Positions 7,479 to 15,534 of a stretch of DNA of 64,000 bases are shown in pieces. This DNA is from an uncultured Oscillibacter sp. (GTDB lineage Bacteria; Bacillota; Clostridia; Oscillospirales; Oscillospiraceae). A program made the position numbers and the translations under genes. Under the pieces are notes generated by a model. It saw only the letters and a list, made by a program, of their open reading frames with translations, made no database searches and was not told the origin of the DNA. The first letter of the stretch is position 1, and every line of letters begins with the position of its first letter. The stretch is taken from the NCBI GenBank assembly GCA_910584995.1, contig CAJUDW010000012.1, positions 5,790 to 69,789 on the forward strand, read 5' to 3'.

Positions 7479-8210
7479 TCACAATCTCATTCTCAACTTC
7501 ACCACGGCAGAAGCACTATTTGCAGCGGCCGCCGCAACCGCCGTTGGATTGATACAAAAATCTATGATAGATGCGAAAAAAGTATCTACTGCATTAGCGT
7601 CAATTGTGCGAGCCGCTTCTTGATGATCTAGTATAGAATTTACATAATCCATAAAATCTTCTGCATAGGCTCTTGCTGTTGCATTGTTGTCATCATATCC
7701 ATAAAATGAATCGTAATTAGGTGAGCCACATTCCAAGTCCCAGAGCAACCCTTCTTCGAGTTCTTCGGCATCTCCGACGCTGTAGGAATACCCCCAATAT
7801 AAATCCTCAGCTCCAATTGTAAGTCTCGGTTGAATGGCATCTAAAGAACGTCCGGAAGTACGTCCTGCTGGGGTGTATTTATAGGTGTGTTCTCTCTGGG
7901 CCGACCTTTCAATCTCGATACTTTTAATCGTTGTTTCATCAATCTCTGTCGCAATAACGATCATCTCTTCACTTTCCGAAATTGCAACGGTCTGACCCAA
8001 AGAATTCTCTCCTGTGGTAAGAGTAAGTGTTTTTCCGCCCAACTCAATTGAATAGTAAGTTATATTGGTGAGTCCCTCTTTAATCATATCAACCAAGAAA
8101 GTCCCGCCATCGTGCCCCTTCTCCGGATTGGCGTCACATGCCGCTGTCGGCACAACAAGGCCGAGGCACATTGCCAGAACCAAAAATAGGCTTGCGAGTT
8201 TTTTCTTCAT
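7479..8210 (-). CDS. Secreted protein of unknown function
   Basis: A 243-residue protein with a clear signal peptide (MKKKLASLFLVLAMCLGLVVPTAA), so it is exported. A cysteine follows directly (TAACDAN), making a lipoprotein possible though the lipobox is poor. The mature part is acidic: a beta-rich first half (LTNITYYSIELGGKTLTLTT), then a second half rich in Tyr, Asp and Asn (GYDDNNATARAYAEDFMDYVN). It ends with an alanine-rich helix. No known domain recognised. The start is supported by AAAGGG about nine bases upstream. The signal peptide and upstream ~50 bases are a near copy of those of the SpoIID-like gene at 8712-9926, so the two arose by cassette duplication. Codon use is more AT-rich than in the surrounding chromosome. 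Confidence 0.75.
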   Translation of the reverse strand: MKKKLASLFLVLAMCLGLVVPTAACDANPEKGHDGGTFLVDMIKEGLTNITYYSIELGGKTLTLTTGENSLGQTVAISESEEMIVIATEIDETTIKSIEIERSAQREHTYKYTPAGRTSGRSLDAIQPRLTIGAEDLYWGYSYSVGDAEELEEGLLWDLECGSPNYDSFYGYDDNNATARAYAEDFMDYVNSILDHQEAARTIDANAVDTFFASIIDFCINPTAVAAAAANSASAVVKLRMRL

Positions 8211-8264
8211 AAGTAATTTTCCCTTTTTAAATTTCTTTTGGATTATACGTCAGCAGTTCATATA
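8161..8264 (-). repeat. Duplicated signal-peptide/leader cassette, copy 1
   Basis: These 104 bases align without gaps to 9877-9980 with about 15 differences counted by hand. Each copy holds the 3' end of the upstream gene, the ribosome site and the first ~16 codons of a secreted protein. It marks a past tandem duplication. Confidence 0.8.
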
Positions 8265-8616
8265 AGGCTAGCAGGGCCAGGACGGCGGAACCGCCTATGC
8301 AGACGCCGTAAACGGCGGTGGCGGCGTAAGCCTGCCGCATGAGGAGGAGCCAGGGCACATAGCATACGGCCAAAACCGCCAGCAGGACGGAAAATTTCAC
8401 CTTTGCCAGCTTGTACAGGGCAAAAAATCCCGCCGCGCCTGCCAGGATTCCGAACAACAGGAGATCTCCGGTAAGGCCTACGTCTAGTTCGGGGCGCAGG
8501 AGAGAAGTCAGGTAAAGCTTCAGACGGAAGAACGCCCAGGGGGAAAGCAGGAGCGCCGCCGCAGCCAGCAGGCCTTTGTGGATAGACAGGAACCGGCGAA
8601 TTTTAGCCGTATGCAT
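8227..8616 (-). CDS. Four-helix membrane protein of unknown function
   Basis: A 129-residue hydrophobic protein with a short basic start (MHTAKIRRFLSIHKG), then four likely membrane segments: AAAALLLSPWAFF, LLLFGILAGAAGFFALY, LLAVLAVCYVPWLLLM and VYGVCIGGSAVLALLALYEL. The ATG at 8616 is 8 bases from GAGG; a TTG two codons earlier is also open. A second, damaged copy lies at 6700-7069. It sits between two secreted-protein genes on the same strand, 16 bases after one and upstream of the other. The regularly spaced helices suggest an integral membrane partner for the exported proteins, but no family is recognised. Confidence 0.7.
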   Translation of the reverse strand: MHTAKIRRFLSIHKGLLAAAALLLSPWAFFRLKLYLTSLLRPELDVGLTGDLLLFGILAGAAGFFALYKLAKVKFSVLLAVLAVCYVPWLLLMRQAYAATAVYGVCIGGSAVLALLALYELLTYNPKEI

Positions 8617-8711
8617 GTGCAAAACCTCGCTTTCGTGCAGTATTAGAGTTTTTAACAGAGCCTTTTCATCGCCTGATAAAAATATTTACGGAATGAAATA
8701 GTTAATCAAAT

Positions 8712-9926
8712 TTAATCTAAGATACAAAATTCGCTGTCGCAATCCGTATAGTAATACATTAAAATTTCCTCTGCGCTGTACCCCTGTTTAGCCAAATATG
8801 CGCCTCCCATTTGACACATTCCGTATCGACTTCCACCATAGCCTTTTGCCAAATCTGTACAGCTGACTGCCTGCAATGCCGGAGTATTTTCTCTGGTTTT
8901 GGTACCTCGGTTATCACAGCTTGATCCATATGCGCACCAGAAATACTCATATGTATTTCTTTCCGGTTCGTAAAACAATACCACGGCGGCTGGCTCTCCG
9001 GCAATAGTATAAAAAACATTGGATACTGCTGTTATTACAGCCTGTGTTACCGCAGTTGGATCATATGCCTGACAGCATGAAGTTGAACAAACCTCGAAAT
9101 TATCGTGATTTGAATATACGCTTTGCGCATATTCAACAAATGTGTTGGATGCAATAGCTTGTGCACAATAATACTGCCATATCTGCTTGGAACTTAGCCC
9201 TTTATTTGTATAAAAACTTTCTTGATATGCTTCTGCTGCAACTACACCTTGCAAATAAGATTCGCGATCAACTGTACGAACCCGGTTACTATAATATACA
9301 TTTACAGTATTGTTAATTGTAGGGACAGAAGATAATCTCGAGGCCGCATTCTGTGCAGCTTCTTGGCCTTCCGCTATTTCAGGAGGAATTGTCTGCGTCC
9401 CTAAGTTGTTATCTTCACGATTTTTTTCAACGGCTATATTTTTGTCAATATAAAATGTAAAGATATTGGTTCCTTCAAAATGGTTTACGGAATAATTCTT
9501 ATATTCTGCTGGACAGTATCCAATTGCGGTAATATGCCAATCATATTTTCCATCCGGAAAATCCAAAATCTGAAATCGCCCATCATTACCAGTAAGAACC
9601 AAACGCTCATGATTAACAGAAATTTCTGCATTGCAAATTGGCTCCTCAGTTTCATAATCGAGAACAATTCCAACGACATTGGCGCCTTCATCATCGTTTT
9701 CGGATATTGCTGCAGGAAAACTTGTCTTTGCTCCCTCTTGGGCATAATCTGTGAAATTATTAGAAAGATCATTTTGCGTGTAGGCTTTCTTCGGAAAGAC
9801 CAGTTCTACCTTGCTGGTATCGCAAATATCAGATGGAGGTTTACTGAAATTAACGGCTTCAATCGGCATACAAACACCGAGGCACATTGCCAGAGCCAAA
9901 AACAGGCTTACAAGTTTTTTCTTCAT
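8712..9926 (-). CDS. Secreted SpoIID/LytB-domain protein with carboxypeptidase-regulatory-like domain
   Basis: An exported 404-residue protein: signal peptide 1-24, a carboxypeptidase-regulatory-like (Ig-type) beta domain at about 83-162 (GIVLDYETEEPICNAEISV, DGRFQILDFPDGKYDW), and a SpoIID domain at about 205-395. SpoIID enzymes are lytic transglycosylases that cut peptidoglycan strands lacking stem peptides. The matching signatures are YLQGVVAAEAY, with the candidate catalytic E232, CCQAYDP, and YGMCQMGGAYLAKQGYSAEEIL. It is cysteine-rich, unusual for such a protein, which hints at extracellular disulfides. The gene is not in a sporulation operon and has an ordinary signal peptide, so an envelope role outside sporulation is plausible. 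Start ATG at 9926, nine bases after AGGAG. Confidence 0.82.
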   Translation of the reverse strand: MKKKLVSLFLALAMCLGVCMPIEAVNFSKPPSDICDTSKVELVFPKKAYTQNDLSNNFTDYAQEGAKTSFPAAISENDDEGANVVGIVLDYETEEPICNAEISVNHERLVLTGNDGRFQILDFPDGKYDWHITAIGYCPAEYKNYSVNHFEGTNIFTFYIDKNIAVEKNREDNNLGTQTIPPEIAEGQEAAQNAASRLSSVPTINNTVNVYYSNRVRTVDRESYLQGVVAAEAYQESFYTNKGLSSKQIWQYYCAQAIASNTFVEYAQSVYSNHDNFEVCSTSCCQAYDPTAVTQAVITAVSNVFYTIAGEPAAVVLFYEPERNTYEYFWCAYGSSCDNRGTKTRENTPALQAVSCTDLAKGYGGSRYGMCQMGGAYLAKQGYSAEEILMYYYTDCDSEFCILD

Positions 9927-9980
9927 AAGCAATTTCTCCTTTTTAGATTTCTTTTAAATAGCGCGTCAGCAGTTTATATA
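9877..9980 (-). repeat. Duplicated signal-peptide/leader cassette, copy 2
   Basis: Partner of 8161-8264, spanning the end of the gene at 9966-10433, the intergenic ribosome site and the signal-peptide start of the SpoIID-like gene. Confidence 0.8.
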
Positions 9981-10433
9981 TCCGGTTACGCTGACATCAA
10001 ACGAGGAATTGTTCCGCACTGCAAAGGTATAGTATCCGCGTTCGTTGACCTGGATGCCTTTGTTAATGCTCCCTTTCGAACCGCTCACGGAATAGAACAA
10101 CCCGTCAGGGGCAATCAGACCAAAATCAACGCTTGCGTTGGACGGCGTATAAGAGGCATTGATCGTCACGATGTCATTCACATCCAGCGACAGGCTTGAA
10201 TTCGAGGTCTCGATTGAGTTAGCGGGTACAGAGATGTCATAATACCCGACAGAGCGGACAGCCGACAGGCTAATTCCGCCGTTTATGGCCGTAGACTCCG
10301 CGATCTGGAACGCGGGAGTGTCAAATTTTTGGGAACTATTATCTATATCGACAGCTCCGGCAGGAAAAATAAGGCATCCCATGCAAATTGCACACACAAA
10401 GAGCACACAAAAAAATCTCTGAACTTTCGTCAT
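9966..10433 (-). CDS. Small secreted beta-rich protein
   Basis: 155 residues with a signal peptide (VQRFFCVLFVCAICMGCLIF, cut near AGA-VD). The mature part is Ser/Asn-rich and alternates as in a beta sandwich (YYDISVPANSIETSNSSLSL, then YYTFAVRNNSSFDVSVTGYI). It ends in a single Cys. It may bind a surface ligand or partner; no family recognised. The ATG at 10433 is 5 bases from a strong AGGAGG; a GTG two codons earlier overlaps that site and is rejected. The gene is 21 bases downstream of the membrane-anchored HTH regulator and 40 bases upstream of the SpoIID-like gene, so all three may be one operon. Confidence 0.75.
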   Translation of the reverse strand: MTKVQRFFCVLFVCAICMGCLIFPAGAVDIDNSSQKFDTPAFQIAESTAINGGISLSAVRSVGYYDISVPANSIETSNSSLSLDVNDIVTINASYTPSNASVDFGLIAPDGLFYSVSGSKGSINKGIQVNERGYYTFAVRNNSSFDVSVTGYINC

Positions 10434-10454
10434 TTTCACCTCCTCTCTACTATG

Positions 10455-11042
10455 TCATTTCAAATCAAATCCTTTTGCTTGTGAAATATCAACCTCCTCC
10501 CCATGCATGTTATCTATTTGCATAACCTCCACCCCGTCGTCAGGGATGACGGCCCTACAAACCCAAAAACCCAGGGCAAACCCGATGCCCACGCCTAGCA
10601 GGATCAACAGTACCCGCCGCACCCAGAGCCGGAAATGCCCGCGCACATCCGCCAGGGCGGGCGCCGCCGTTTCCGGTACTGCCGCCTCCGGGGCATCCGG
10701 CGGTTCCGGGGCCGGCTCCACCGCCTCCGGTTCCACCTTCTCCGGTTCCACCTTCTCCGGCTCCACCTTCTCCGGCTCCACCTTCTCCGGCTCCGCCGGT
10801 TTCTGAGGAAGCGGCCGGGTGATGGGCGGCTGGAACGGCGGTTCTGCCCGGTTGTTCAGCAGTTCATCCAGGGATATCTGATAAAGCTTGCTGAGATGGA
10901 TCAGGTTCTCCAGGGAAGGCAGAACCTCCCCCCTCTCCCACTGGGAAATCGCCTGCCGGGAGACGTGAAGCGCTTCGGCCACCGTGAATTGGCTCATGCT
11001 TAATTCCACACGCAGGTAAGACAGCTTTTGGCATAATTCCAT
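10455..11042 (-). CDS. Membrane-anchored XRE-type HTH regulator
   Basis: 195 residues. Residues ~5-60 are an XRE/Cro-type helix-turn-helix (MSQFTVAEALHVSRQAISQWERG, broken here only by a non-standard FTVAEAL). Residues ~67-130 are a Pro/Glu-rich linker with a PEKVE repeat. One membrane helix lies at about 143-162 (VLLILLGVGIGFALGFWVC), and ~33 residues project outside. This is a one-component sensor layout: DNA binding in the cytoplasm, a short external tail. It heads the secreted/membrane gene cluster and is its likely regulator (inferred from position). Start ATG at 11042 with GGAGGG upstream; a longer frame to 11135 lacks a ribosome site. Confidence 0.82.
   Translation of the reverse strand: MELCQKLSYLRVELSMSQFTVAEALHVSRQAISQWERGEVLPSLENLIHLSKLYQISLDELLNNRAEPPFQPPITRPLPQKPAEPEKVEPEKVEPEKVEPEKVEPEAVEPAPEPPDAPEAAVPETAAPALADVRGHFRLWVRRVLLILLGVGIGFALGFWVCRAVIPDDGVEVMQIDNMHGEEVDISQAKGFDLK
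10726..10800. repeat. 15-base minisatellite coding PEKVE
   Basis: Four to five tandem 15-base units (CCGG-Y-TCCACCTTCT on the plus strand) encode repeated Pro-Glu-Lys-Val-Glu in the linker of the HTH membrane protein. The units are nearly identical, so copy number probably varies between strains. Confidence 0.85.
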
Positions 11043-11237
11043 TTTTTCGCCCTCCAAAAATTCCTTCAATTGTAAGTTAAAAACCGCCGGGTGTAAACCA
11101 TCAAACGCTTGCAAATAGGCAAGTGGTGCTTGCACCCATTGTGCCCCAAGGGGCGGACGGCCTTTTGCGCCGCTCCGGAAAAGCGCAGCCGGCGGCAGGG
11201 GTTCCCAAAATCAGGAATTCCTGCCGCCGGTCCCTAT

Positions 11238-13151
11238 TCAGTTCAGCCGCTCCAGTTCCGCTTGCCAGAGGGCCCATTTCGCGTCGGAAGGCATCCGCCA
11301 GTCCCCCCGGGGAGAGAGGGCCACGGAGCCGATCTTCGGCCCGTCCGGCAGGCAGTTCCGCTTGAACTGCTGGGTGAAAAACCGCCGGTAGAAGGTTTTG
11401 AGCCATGTTAAAATGACGTCCCGGCTGTACCGCTTGCCCAGGGCCTGCACCGCCAGACGGTACACCTTCCGGGGCGAAAAGCCCCAGCGGAGGGTGTAAT
11501 AGAGGAAGAAATCGTGAAGTTCGTAGGGGCCAACCAGATCCTCTGTCCGCTGGCTGATCTCCCCCTTCACGGCGGGCAGCAGTTCCGGGGACACGGGGGT
11601 GTCCAGAATGTCCTCCAAAACGTCGTGGAGGGCCGCCTCCGCCTTGTCCTGGGACAGGTACGCCACCAGATGCCGCACCAGCGTCTTGGGGATGGAGGCG
11701 TTCACCGCGTACATGCTCATGTGATCCCCGTTGTAAGTGCACCAGCCGAGGGCCAGTTCGCTGAGATCCCCGGTGCCTACCACAAGGCCCCCGGTCTGGT
11801 TGGCGATGTCCATCAGCACCTGGGTCCGCTCCCGGGCCTGCCCGTTTTCAAAGGTCACGGAGTGATCTGAAAAGTCATGGCCAATGTCCCGGAAGTGGCT
11901 GCGGACGCTCTGGGAGATATCCACGGTTTTCAGCGTGGCTCCCAGCTTCTCCGCAAGGATGACCGCGTTGTTCCGGGTCCGGTCCGTGGTGCCGAAGCAG
12001 GGCATGGTCACGGCGATGATGTCCGTGGCGGGCCTGTCCAGCATCCGCATGGCGAGGCCCGTAATCAGCACCGCCAGGGTGGAGTCCAGCCCGCCGGAGA
12101 GGCCCACTACGGCGGTTTTGGCCCCGGTGTGCTCCAGCCGCTGCTTGAGGCCCAGGGAGGCAATCAGCAGAATTTCCCGGCAGCGGGCCTCCCGGTCCTC
12201 CGGACGCTCCGGGACAAAGGGCATGGGGGCGATATACCGGGTCAGCTTGGTGTCTGAGACAGTGAGGGAAAAGTTCCGGCAGAGTTTGCCACCCTCCGGG
12301 ACGCCGCCAAAGGCCTGGGTACGGCGGCGTTCATAGCTGAGCCGCTGTACGTCAATTTCCGAAATCAGAAGGCCGCTTTCAAACCGCTTTTCCCCTAAAA
12401 GGGTGCCGTTTTCTGCAATCAGCTGGTGGGCGCCGAACACCAGATCCGAGGTGGATTCCCCCTCCCCGGCGCTGGCGTAGAGGTAGCCGCAGAGGAGTTT
12501 GGCGGATTGGGTGGTCACCAGCCGCCGCCTGTACCGGTCCTTGCCCAGTACCTCGTTGCTGGCGGAGAGGTTGCCGATGACGGTGGCGCCCGCCTGGGCC
12601 ATCTTGACGGAGGGGGAGTCCGGGGCCCAGAGATCCTCGCAGATTTCAAACCCAAGCGTCAGGCCCGGTACCGTGTCGCAGACGAAGAGGAGCCCGGCGG
12701 AGAAGGGGACGCCTTCCTGGCCCAGGAGGGTCAGATACCCGGCCCCCCCGGAGAAGGGGGCGAACTGGCGTTTCTCGTAGAACTCGCCGTAGTTGGGCAG
12801 GTGGGTTTTGGGCACCACCCCCAGGATTTTCCCCTTTTGGATAATGGCGGCGCAGTTGTATAATTTGTTGTCGATTTGCAGGGGCAGGCCTACGGCGGTG
12901 ACTACCTCCAGGTTCCGTGTGGCGGTCAGGACGGTGGAGAGGGCCTGTTCCGCGCCCCGGAGAAGGGCCTCCTGGAAGAAGAGGTCCCCGCAGGTGTAGC
13001 CGGTGAGACCCAGTTCCGGCAGGACCAGGATTTTGACCCCGGCCTTTTCCGCCGTGCGCATGAGGGTAAAGGTTTGTTCCGCGTTGTAGTCGCAGTCCGC
13101 CAGCCGCAGAGGCGGGGAGCCGCAGGCAACTGTGATAAAGCCGTCTTTCAT
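11238..13151 (-). CDS. nadE: Glutamine-dependent NAD+ synthetase
   Basis: Last step of NAD synthesis: amidates deamido-NAD with ammonia released from glutamine. The 637 residues have an N-terminal nitrilase-type glutaminase (1-~290) with the Glu-Lys-Cys triad in LPELGLTGYTCGD, PKTHLPNYGEFYE and FEICEDLW. A C-terminal ATP-pyrophosphatase domain follows with GLSGGLDSTLAV. The length matches the two-domain form. The start chosen is ATG at 13151, nine bases after GGGAGG; the frame is open upstream to 13421, but that part is low-complexity and includes an inverted repeat. It is transcribed alone and convergent with nothing nearby. Well conserved throughout. Confidence 0.95.
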   Translation of the reverse strand: MKDGFITVACGSPPLRLADCDYNAEQTFTLMRTAEKAGVKILVLPELGLTGYTCGDLFFQEALLRGAEQALSTVLTATRNLEVVTAVGLPLQIDNKLYNCAAIIQKGKILGVVPKTHLPNYGEFYEKRQFAPFSGGAGYLTLLGQEGVPFSAGLLFVCDTVPGLTLGFEICEDLWAPDSPSVKMAQAGATVIGNLSASNEVLGKDRYRRRLVTTQSAKLLCGYLYASAGEGESTSDLVFGAHQLIAENGTLLGEKRFESGLLISEIDVQRLSYERRRTQAFGGVPEGGKLCRNFSLTVSDTKLTRYIAPMPFVPERPEDREARCREILLIASLGLKQRLEHTGAKTAVVGLSGGLDSTLAVLITGLAMRMLDRPATDIIAVTMPCFGTTDRTRNNAVILAEKLGATLKTVDISQSVRSHFRDIGHDFSDHSVTFENGQARERTQVLMDIANQTGGLVVGTGDLSELALGWCTYNGDHMSMYAVNASIPKTLVRHLVAYLSQDKAEAALHDVLEDILDTPVSPELLPAVKGEISQRTEDLVGPYELHDFFLYYTLRWGFSPRKVYRLAVQALGKRYSRDVILTWLKTFYRRFFTQQFKRNCLPDGPKIGSVALSPRGDWRMPSDAKWALWQAELERLN

Positions 13152-13247
13152 AACATAAAACCTCCCGTACATTATGGGTATATGAGGGTATTGTATACCG
13201 TTCTGCCGCCGTTTACAAGAAACGGAGGAAAAAGTCCTGTTTAAGAA

Positions 13248-13344
13248 CCTGTATGCAAAGGCGTTGGATGCCGTCAGGCCGGTTTTTTGCCTTGCAGGAC
13301 GGTAAATCCCTTTCCCATCCGGCACCCCCGCCTTTGCATACAGG
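13248..13344. repeat. 97-base element with 16-base perfect inverted ends
   Basis: CCTGTATGCAAAGGCG at 13248-13263 is exactly complementary to 13329-13344, across a 65-base centre. It lies in the gap between nadE (starts 13151, minus) and the HTH/zinc-ribbon gene (13485, plus). It could be a small non-mobile palindromic element or a stem in a leader RNA. No transposase or target duplication seen. Confidence 0.7.
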
Positions 13345-13452
13345 CGACAGGCGCTGCGGAACGGCATTGCGGGGTGCCCATCCGGCGGGGCGGAAAATTC
13401 CCCCCGCCGGGCCGGGGGCAACAGACAGTTGCGTGCGTTCCGGGAGATTCCG

Positions 13453-13461
13453 TGGTAGAAT
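13453..13461 (+). promoter_or_regulatory. Extended -10 promoter of the HTH/zinc-ribbon gene
   Basis: TGGTAGAAT is an extended -10 (TGn plus TAGAAT) 23 bases before the ATG, with a strong AGGAGG between. No good -35 is present, which is common for extended -10 promoters. Confidence 0.5.
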
Positions 13462-13484
13462 AGGGGAAAAAGGAGGAGTCAACC

Positions 13485-13931
13485 ATGGAAACAAAAACGG
13501 TTTTGCTGAACCTGAGAACGGAAAAAGGCCTGTCCCAGGAGGAACTGGCCGAAAAGCTTTTTGTCACCCGGCAGGCGGTGTCCCGCTGGGAAAACGGCGA
13601 GACGCTGCCCAATACGGAGGTACTGAAGCTGCTGTCGAAATTGTTCCAGGTGTCCATCAACACCCTGCTGGGCTGCCCCCGGAAGCTGGTCTGCCAGTGC
13701 TGCGGGATGCCCTTGGAGGACGATGCCTCCGTCAGCCGGGAGCCGGACGGGACGCTGAACGAGGAGTACTGCAAGTGGTGCTATAACCAGGGCCAGTTTG
13801 CCTATTCCTCCATGGAGGAACTGACAAATTTCCTGGTGGAGCATATGTCCAACGAAAACTGGCCCAAAGAGCAGGCCCGGGCCTATTTCGAGGCGCAGCT
13901 GCCCCAGCTGGGCCACTGGCGGAAGCAGTGA
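13485..13931 (+). CDS. XRE-family regulator with C-terminal zinc ribbon
   Basis: 148 residues. Residues 1-60 form an XRE helix-turn-helix (KGLSQEELAEKLFVTRQAVS, WENGETLPNTE). From about residue 69 a putative zinc-ribbon domain follows with CQCCGMPL and YCKWCYNQG, a two-half-site zinc finger also found as a stand-alone family. The C-terminal ~40 residues are helical (YSSMEELTNFLVEHM). Such proteins are cytoplasmic; DNA targets are unknown. Its ATG follows AAAGGAGGAG and it has its own terminator, so it is a single-gene unit. Base use matches the chromosome. Confidence 0.85.
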   Translation: METKTVLLNLRTEKGLSQEELAEKLFVTRQAVSRWENGETLPNTEVLKLLSKLFQVSINTLLGCPRKLVCQCCGMPLEDDASVSREPDGTLNEEYCKWCYNQGQFAYSSMEELTNFLVEHMSNENWPKEQARAYFEAQLPQLGHWRKQ

Positions 13932-13956
13932 AAATCCTGCAAACTGGAGAATATAC

Positions 13957-13985
13957 AAAAAGACCCGCCAAAGGCGGGTCTTTTT
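13957..13985. terminator. Bidirectional terminator
   Basis: GACCCGCC-AAA-GGCGGGTC flanked by AAAAA on the left and TTTTT on the right. It ends the HTH/zinc-ribbon gene and could equally stop rnhA on the other strand. Confidence 0.9.
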
Positions 13986-14116
13986 GCTGTGTGTGTTTAG
14001 GAGGGAGAAAACGCATCGGGTTGGGAAGTCCCTTTGCATGAGAATAAAATACCGGAGAAATATGATGGAATTATGATATTCCTGTGAACAAATTGTAAAG
14101 GTTAGGAAAAGCCCTG

Positions 14117-14554
14117 TTATAGGAACTTTTGGCTCTCTGCCACTGCCATTTGATCACAACGGTTGTTATATTCATTTTCCGCGTGGCCCTTCACCCAGTG
14201 GCAGCAGAGGGTGTGGATCTCCGCCAGGGCCAGGAGTTTTTCCCAGAGATCCGGATTCAGGGCGGGCTTTTTGTCGCCCTTCACCCAGCCCCGTTTCCGC
14301 CAGCTTTCCGCCCAGCCTTTTTGCAGGGCGTCGATGACGTACTTGGAATCAGACCACAGTTCCACGACACAGGGCTCCTTCAGGAGGGACAGGGCCTGGA
14401 TAACGGCAGTCAGTTCCATGCGGTTGTTGGTGGTATGGGCCTCGCCGCCGGAGAGTTCCTTTTTGTGGGGGCCATAGATCAGGACGGCCCCCCAGCCGCC
14501 GGGGCCGGGGTTGCCGGAACAGGCCCCGTCGGTGTAGATGGTGACGGTTTTCAT
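14117..14554 (-). CDS. rnhA: Ribonuclease HI
   Basis: Cuts the RNA strand of RNA-DNA hybrids in the cytoplasm, removing primers and R-loops. The 145 residues are standard length. All catalytic residues are visible: D9 in YTDGACSGNPGPGG, E47 in NNRMELTAVIQ, D69 in LWSDSKYVIDAL, H124 in VKGHAENEYNNRCD, and D134. The basic protrusion typical of type HI is present (GWAESWRKRGWVKGDKKPA). The ATG at 14554 follows GGGAGG. It is 69 bases downstream of the HAD phosphatase gene on the same strand; the intervening sequence has an AT-rich TATATTATATG stretch that may hold its own promoter. Confidence 0.95.
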   Translation of the reverse strand: MKTVTIYTDGACSGNPGPGGWGAVLIYGPHKKELSGGEAHTTNNRMELTAVIQALSLLKEPCVVELWSDSKYVIDALQKGWAESWRKRGWVKGDKKPALNPDLWEKLLALAEIHTLCCHWVKGHAENEYNNRCDQMAVAESQKFL

Positions 14555-14623
14555 AACAGAACCTCCCGTATTTTGGAAATCGTCCCGCCGGACATATACA
14601 TATAATATATAATGGATAAGCCC

Positions 14624-15469
14624 TTAGGGGTACAGCCCGTCCAGAACGGATACCACGTCTGCCAAGGCCCCCTCCCGGGCGTCCGCCACAAGGGTGGCCC
14701 CGCAGGATCGGACAGTCTCTACGCAGTTGGCGGGGGCAAAGCCCCGGGCAGCGGCAGTCAGCATGGGGATATCGTTGGCCTCGTCCCCTACGCAGTAGAC
14801 ATGATCCATGGAGATTCCCAGCCGCCGGGCCAGACGGCGGATCATGCCGCCCTTGTTGGCCCCTTTGGCGGTCATCTCCAGAAGGGTTTTGCCGGAGAAA
14901 ATCAATTCATATTCCCCGGCCCAGGGCTGGCGGCGGAGATAGTCCGCCGCGGCCTGAAGGGTTTCGTGATCTGCCTCCCAGAGCAGCTTTCCCAGAGGCT
15001 GCGGCACCTCCGGCAGGGAGGGAGACTCCACCACGGACACCTGGGTCAGCCGTTCGTGCCGCCGCACGGCATCATTGGGCCGGACGGCGTGGATAACGTT
15101 CCCGATGTGGTAGGCCTCCACCGCCAGATCCGGGAAACGATCCAGAAGTTCCTGTCCCCGGAGGGCGGCCAGTTCGTCCAAAACCAGGGCATCCAGGTAT
15201 TCCTGCTTCTGGAAGTCGTACAGGGCCGCGCCGTTGCAGACAACGCCGGGGGCGTTCATGGGCACCATATCCGCGTACCGGGCAAAGGCCGCCAGGGCCC
15301 GCCCGGTGGCGATGGAGAAGGCGCCGCCCTCCCGGATGAAATAATCCAGGGCCTCCCGGTTCCGCTCCGGCAGGGGCGGCACCGGCCCGCCGGAGCGGAG
15401 GGCTTCCTCTGTGTAAATCAAGGTATTGTCAAAATCGCTGGCAAGCAGCACGCCGGTGAATTTTCCCAT
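14624..15469 (-). CDS. HAD-superfamily (Cof-type) phosphatase
   Basis: 281 residues of the Cof/class IIB HAD hydrolases, cytoplasmic phosphatases acting on sugar phosphates, cofactors or nucleotides. Seen: motif I SDFDNTLIYT with the nucleophile Asp and general acid Asp, motif II in FSIATGRALAAF, motif III lysine in KTLLEMTAKGANKGGMI, and motif IV GDEANDIPML. The cap domain lies between about residues 90 and 195. The substrate cannot be predicted. The start at 15469 follows AGGAGG. The gene lies downstream of the ricT/holB pair but is separated by a terminator. Confidence 0.88.
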   Translation of the reverse strand: MGKFTGVLLASDFDNTLIYTEEALRSGGPVPPLPERNREALDYFIREGGAFSIATGRALAAFARYADMVPMNAPGVVCNGAALYDFQKQEYLDALVLDELAALRGQELLDRFPDLAVEAYHIGNVIHAVRPNDAVRRHERLTQVSVVESPSLPEVPQPLGKLLWEADHETLQAAADYLRRQPWAGEYELIFSGKTLLEMTAKGANKGGMIRRLARRLGISMDHVYCVGDEANDIPMLTAAARGFAPANCVETVRSCGATLVADAREGALADVVSVLDGLYP

Positions 15470-15495
15470 AGGGGGGGCCTCCTTTCAAACAGCTG

Positions 15496-15527
15496 AAACC
15501 CCGCCGCCCAAAGTCCGGACGGCGGGG
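15496..15527 (-). terminator. Terminator after the ricT-like gene
   Basis: CCCCGCCG and CGGCGGGG enclose a 13-base loop, with TTT on the minus strand. It lies 8 bases beyond the stop of the PSP1-domain gene. Confidence 0.65.
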
Positions 15528-15534
15528 CAAGTGC

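Noticed and set aside
7417..7623. Plus-strand 68-residue frame with AAAGGAGAGG before ATG
   Set aside because: Spacing to ATG is too short and it overlaps the better supported secreted protein on the other strand.
10719..10800. Possible CRISPR-like array
   Set aside because: Units are 15 bases with no spacers and lie in frame inside a protein gene.
13152..13421. N-terminal extension of nadE
   Set aside because: Contains the 16-base inverted repeat and no conserved residues; ATG at 13151 matches family length.
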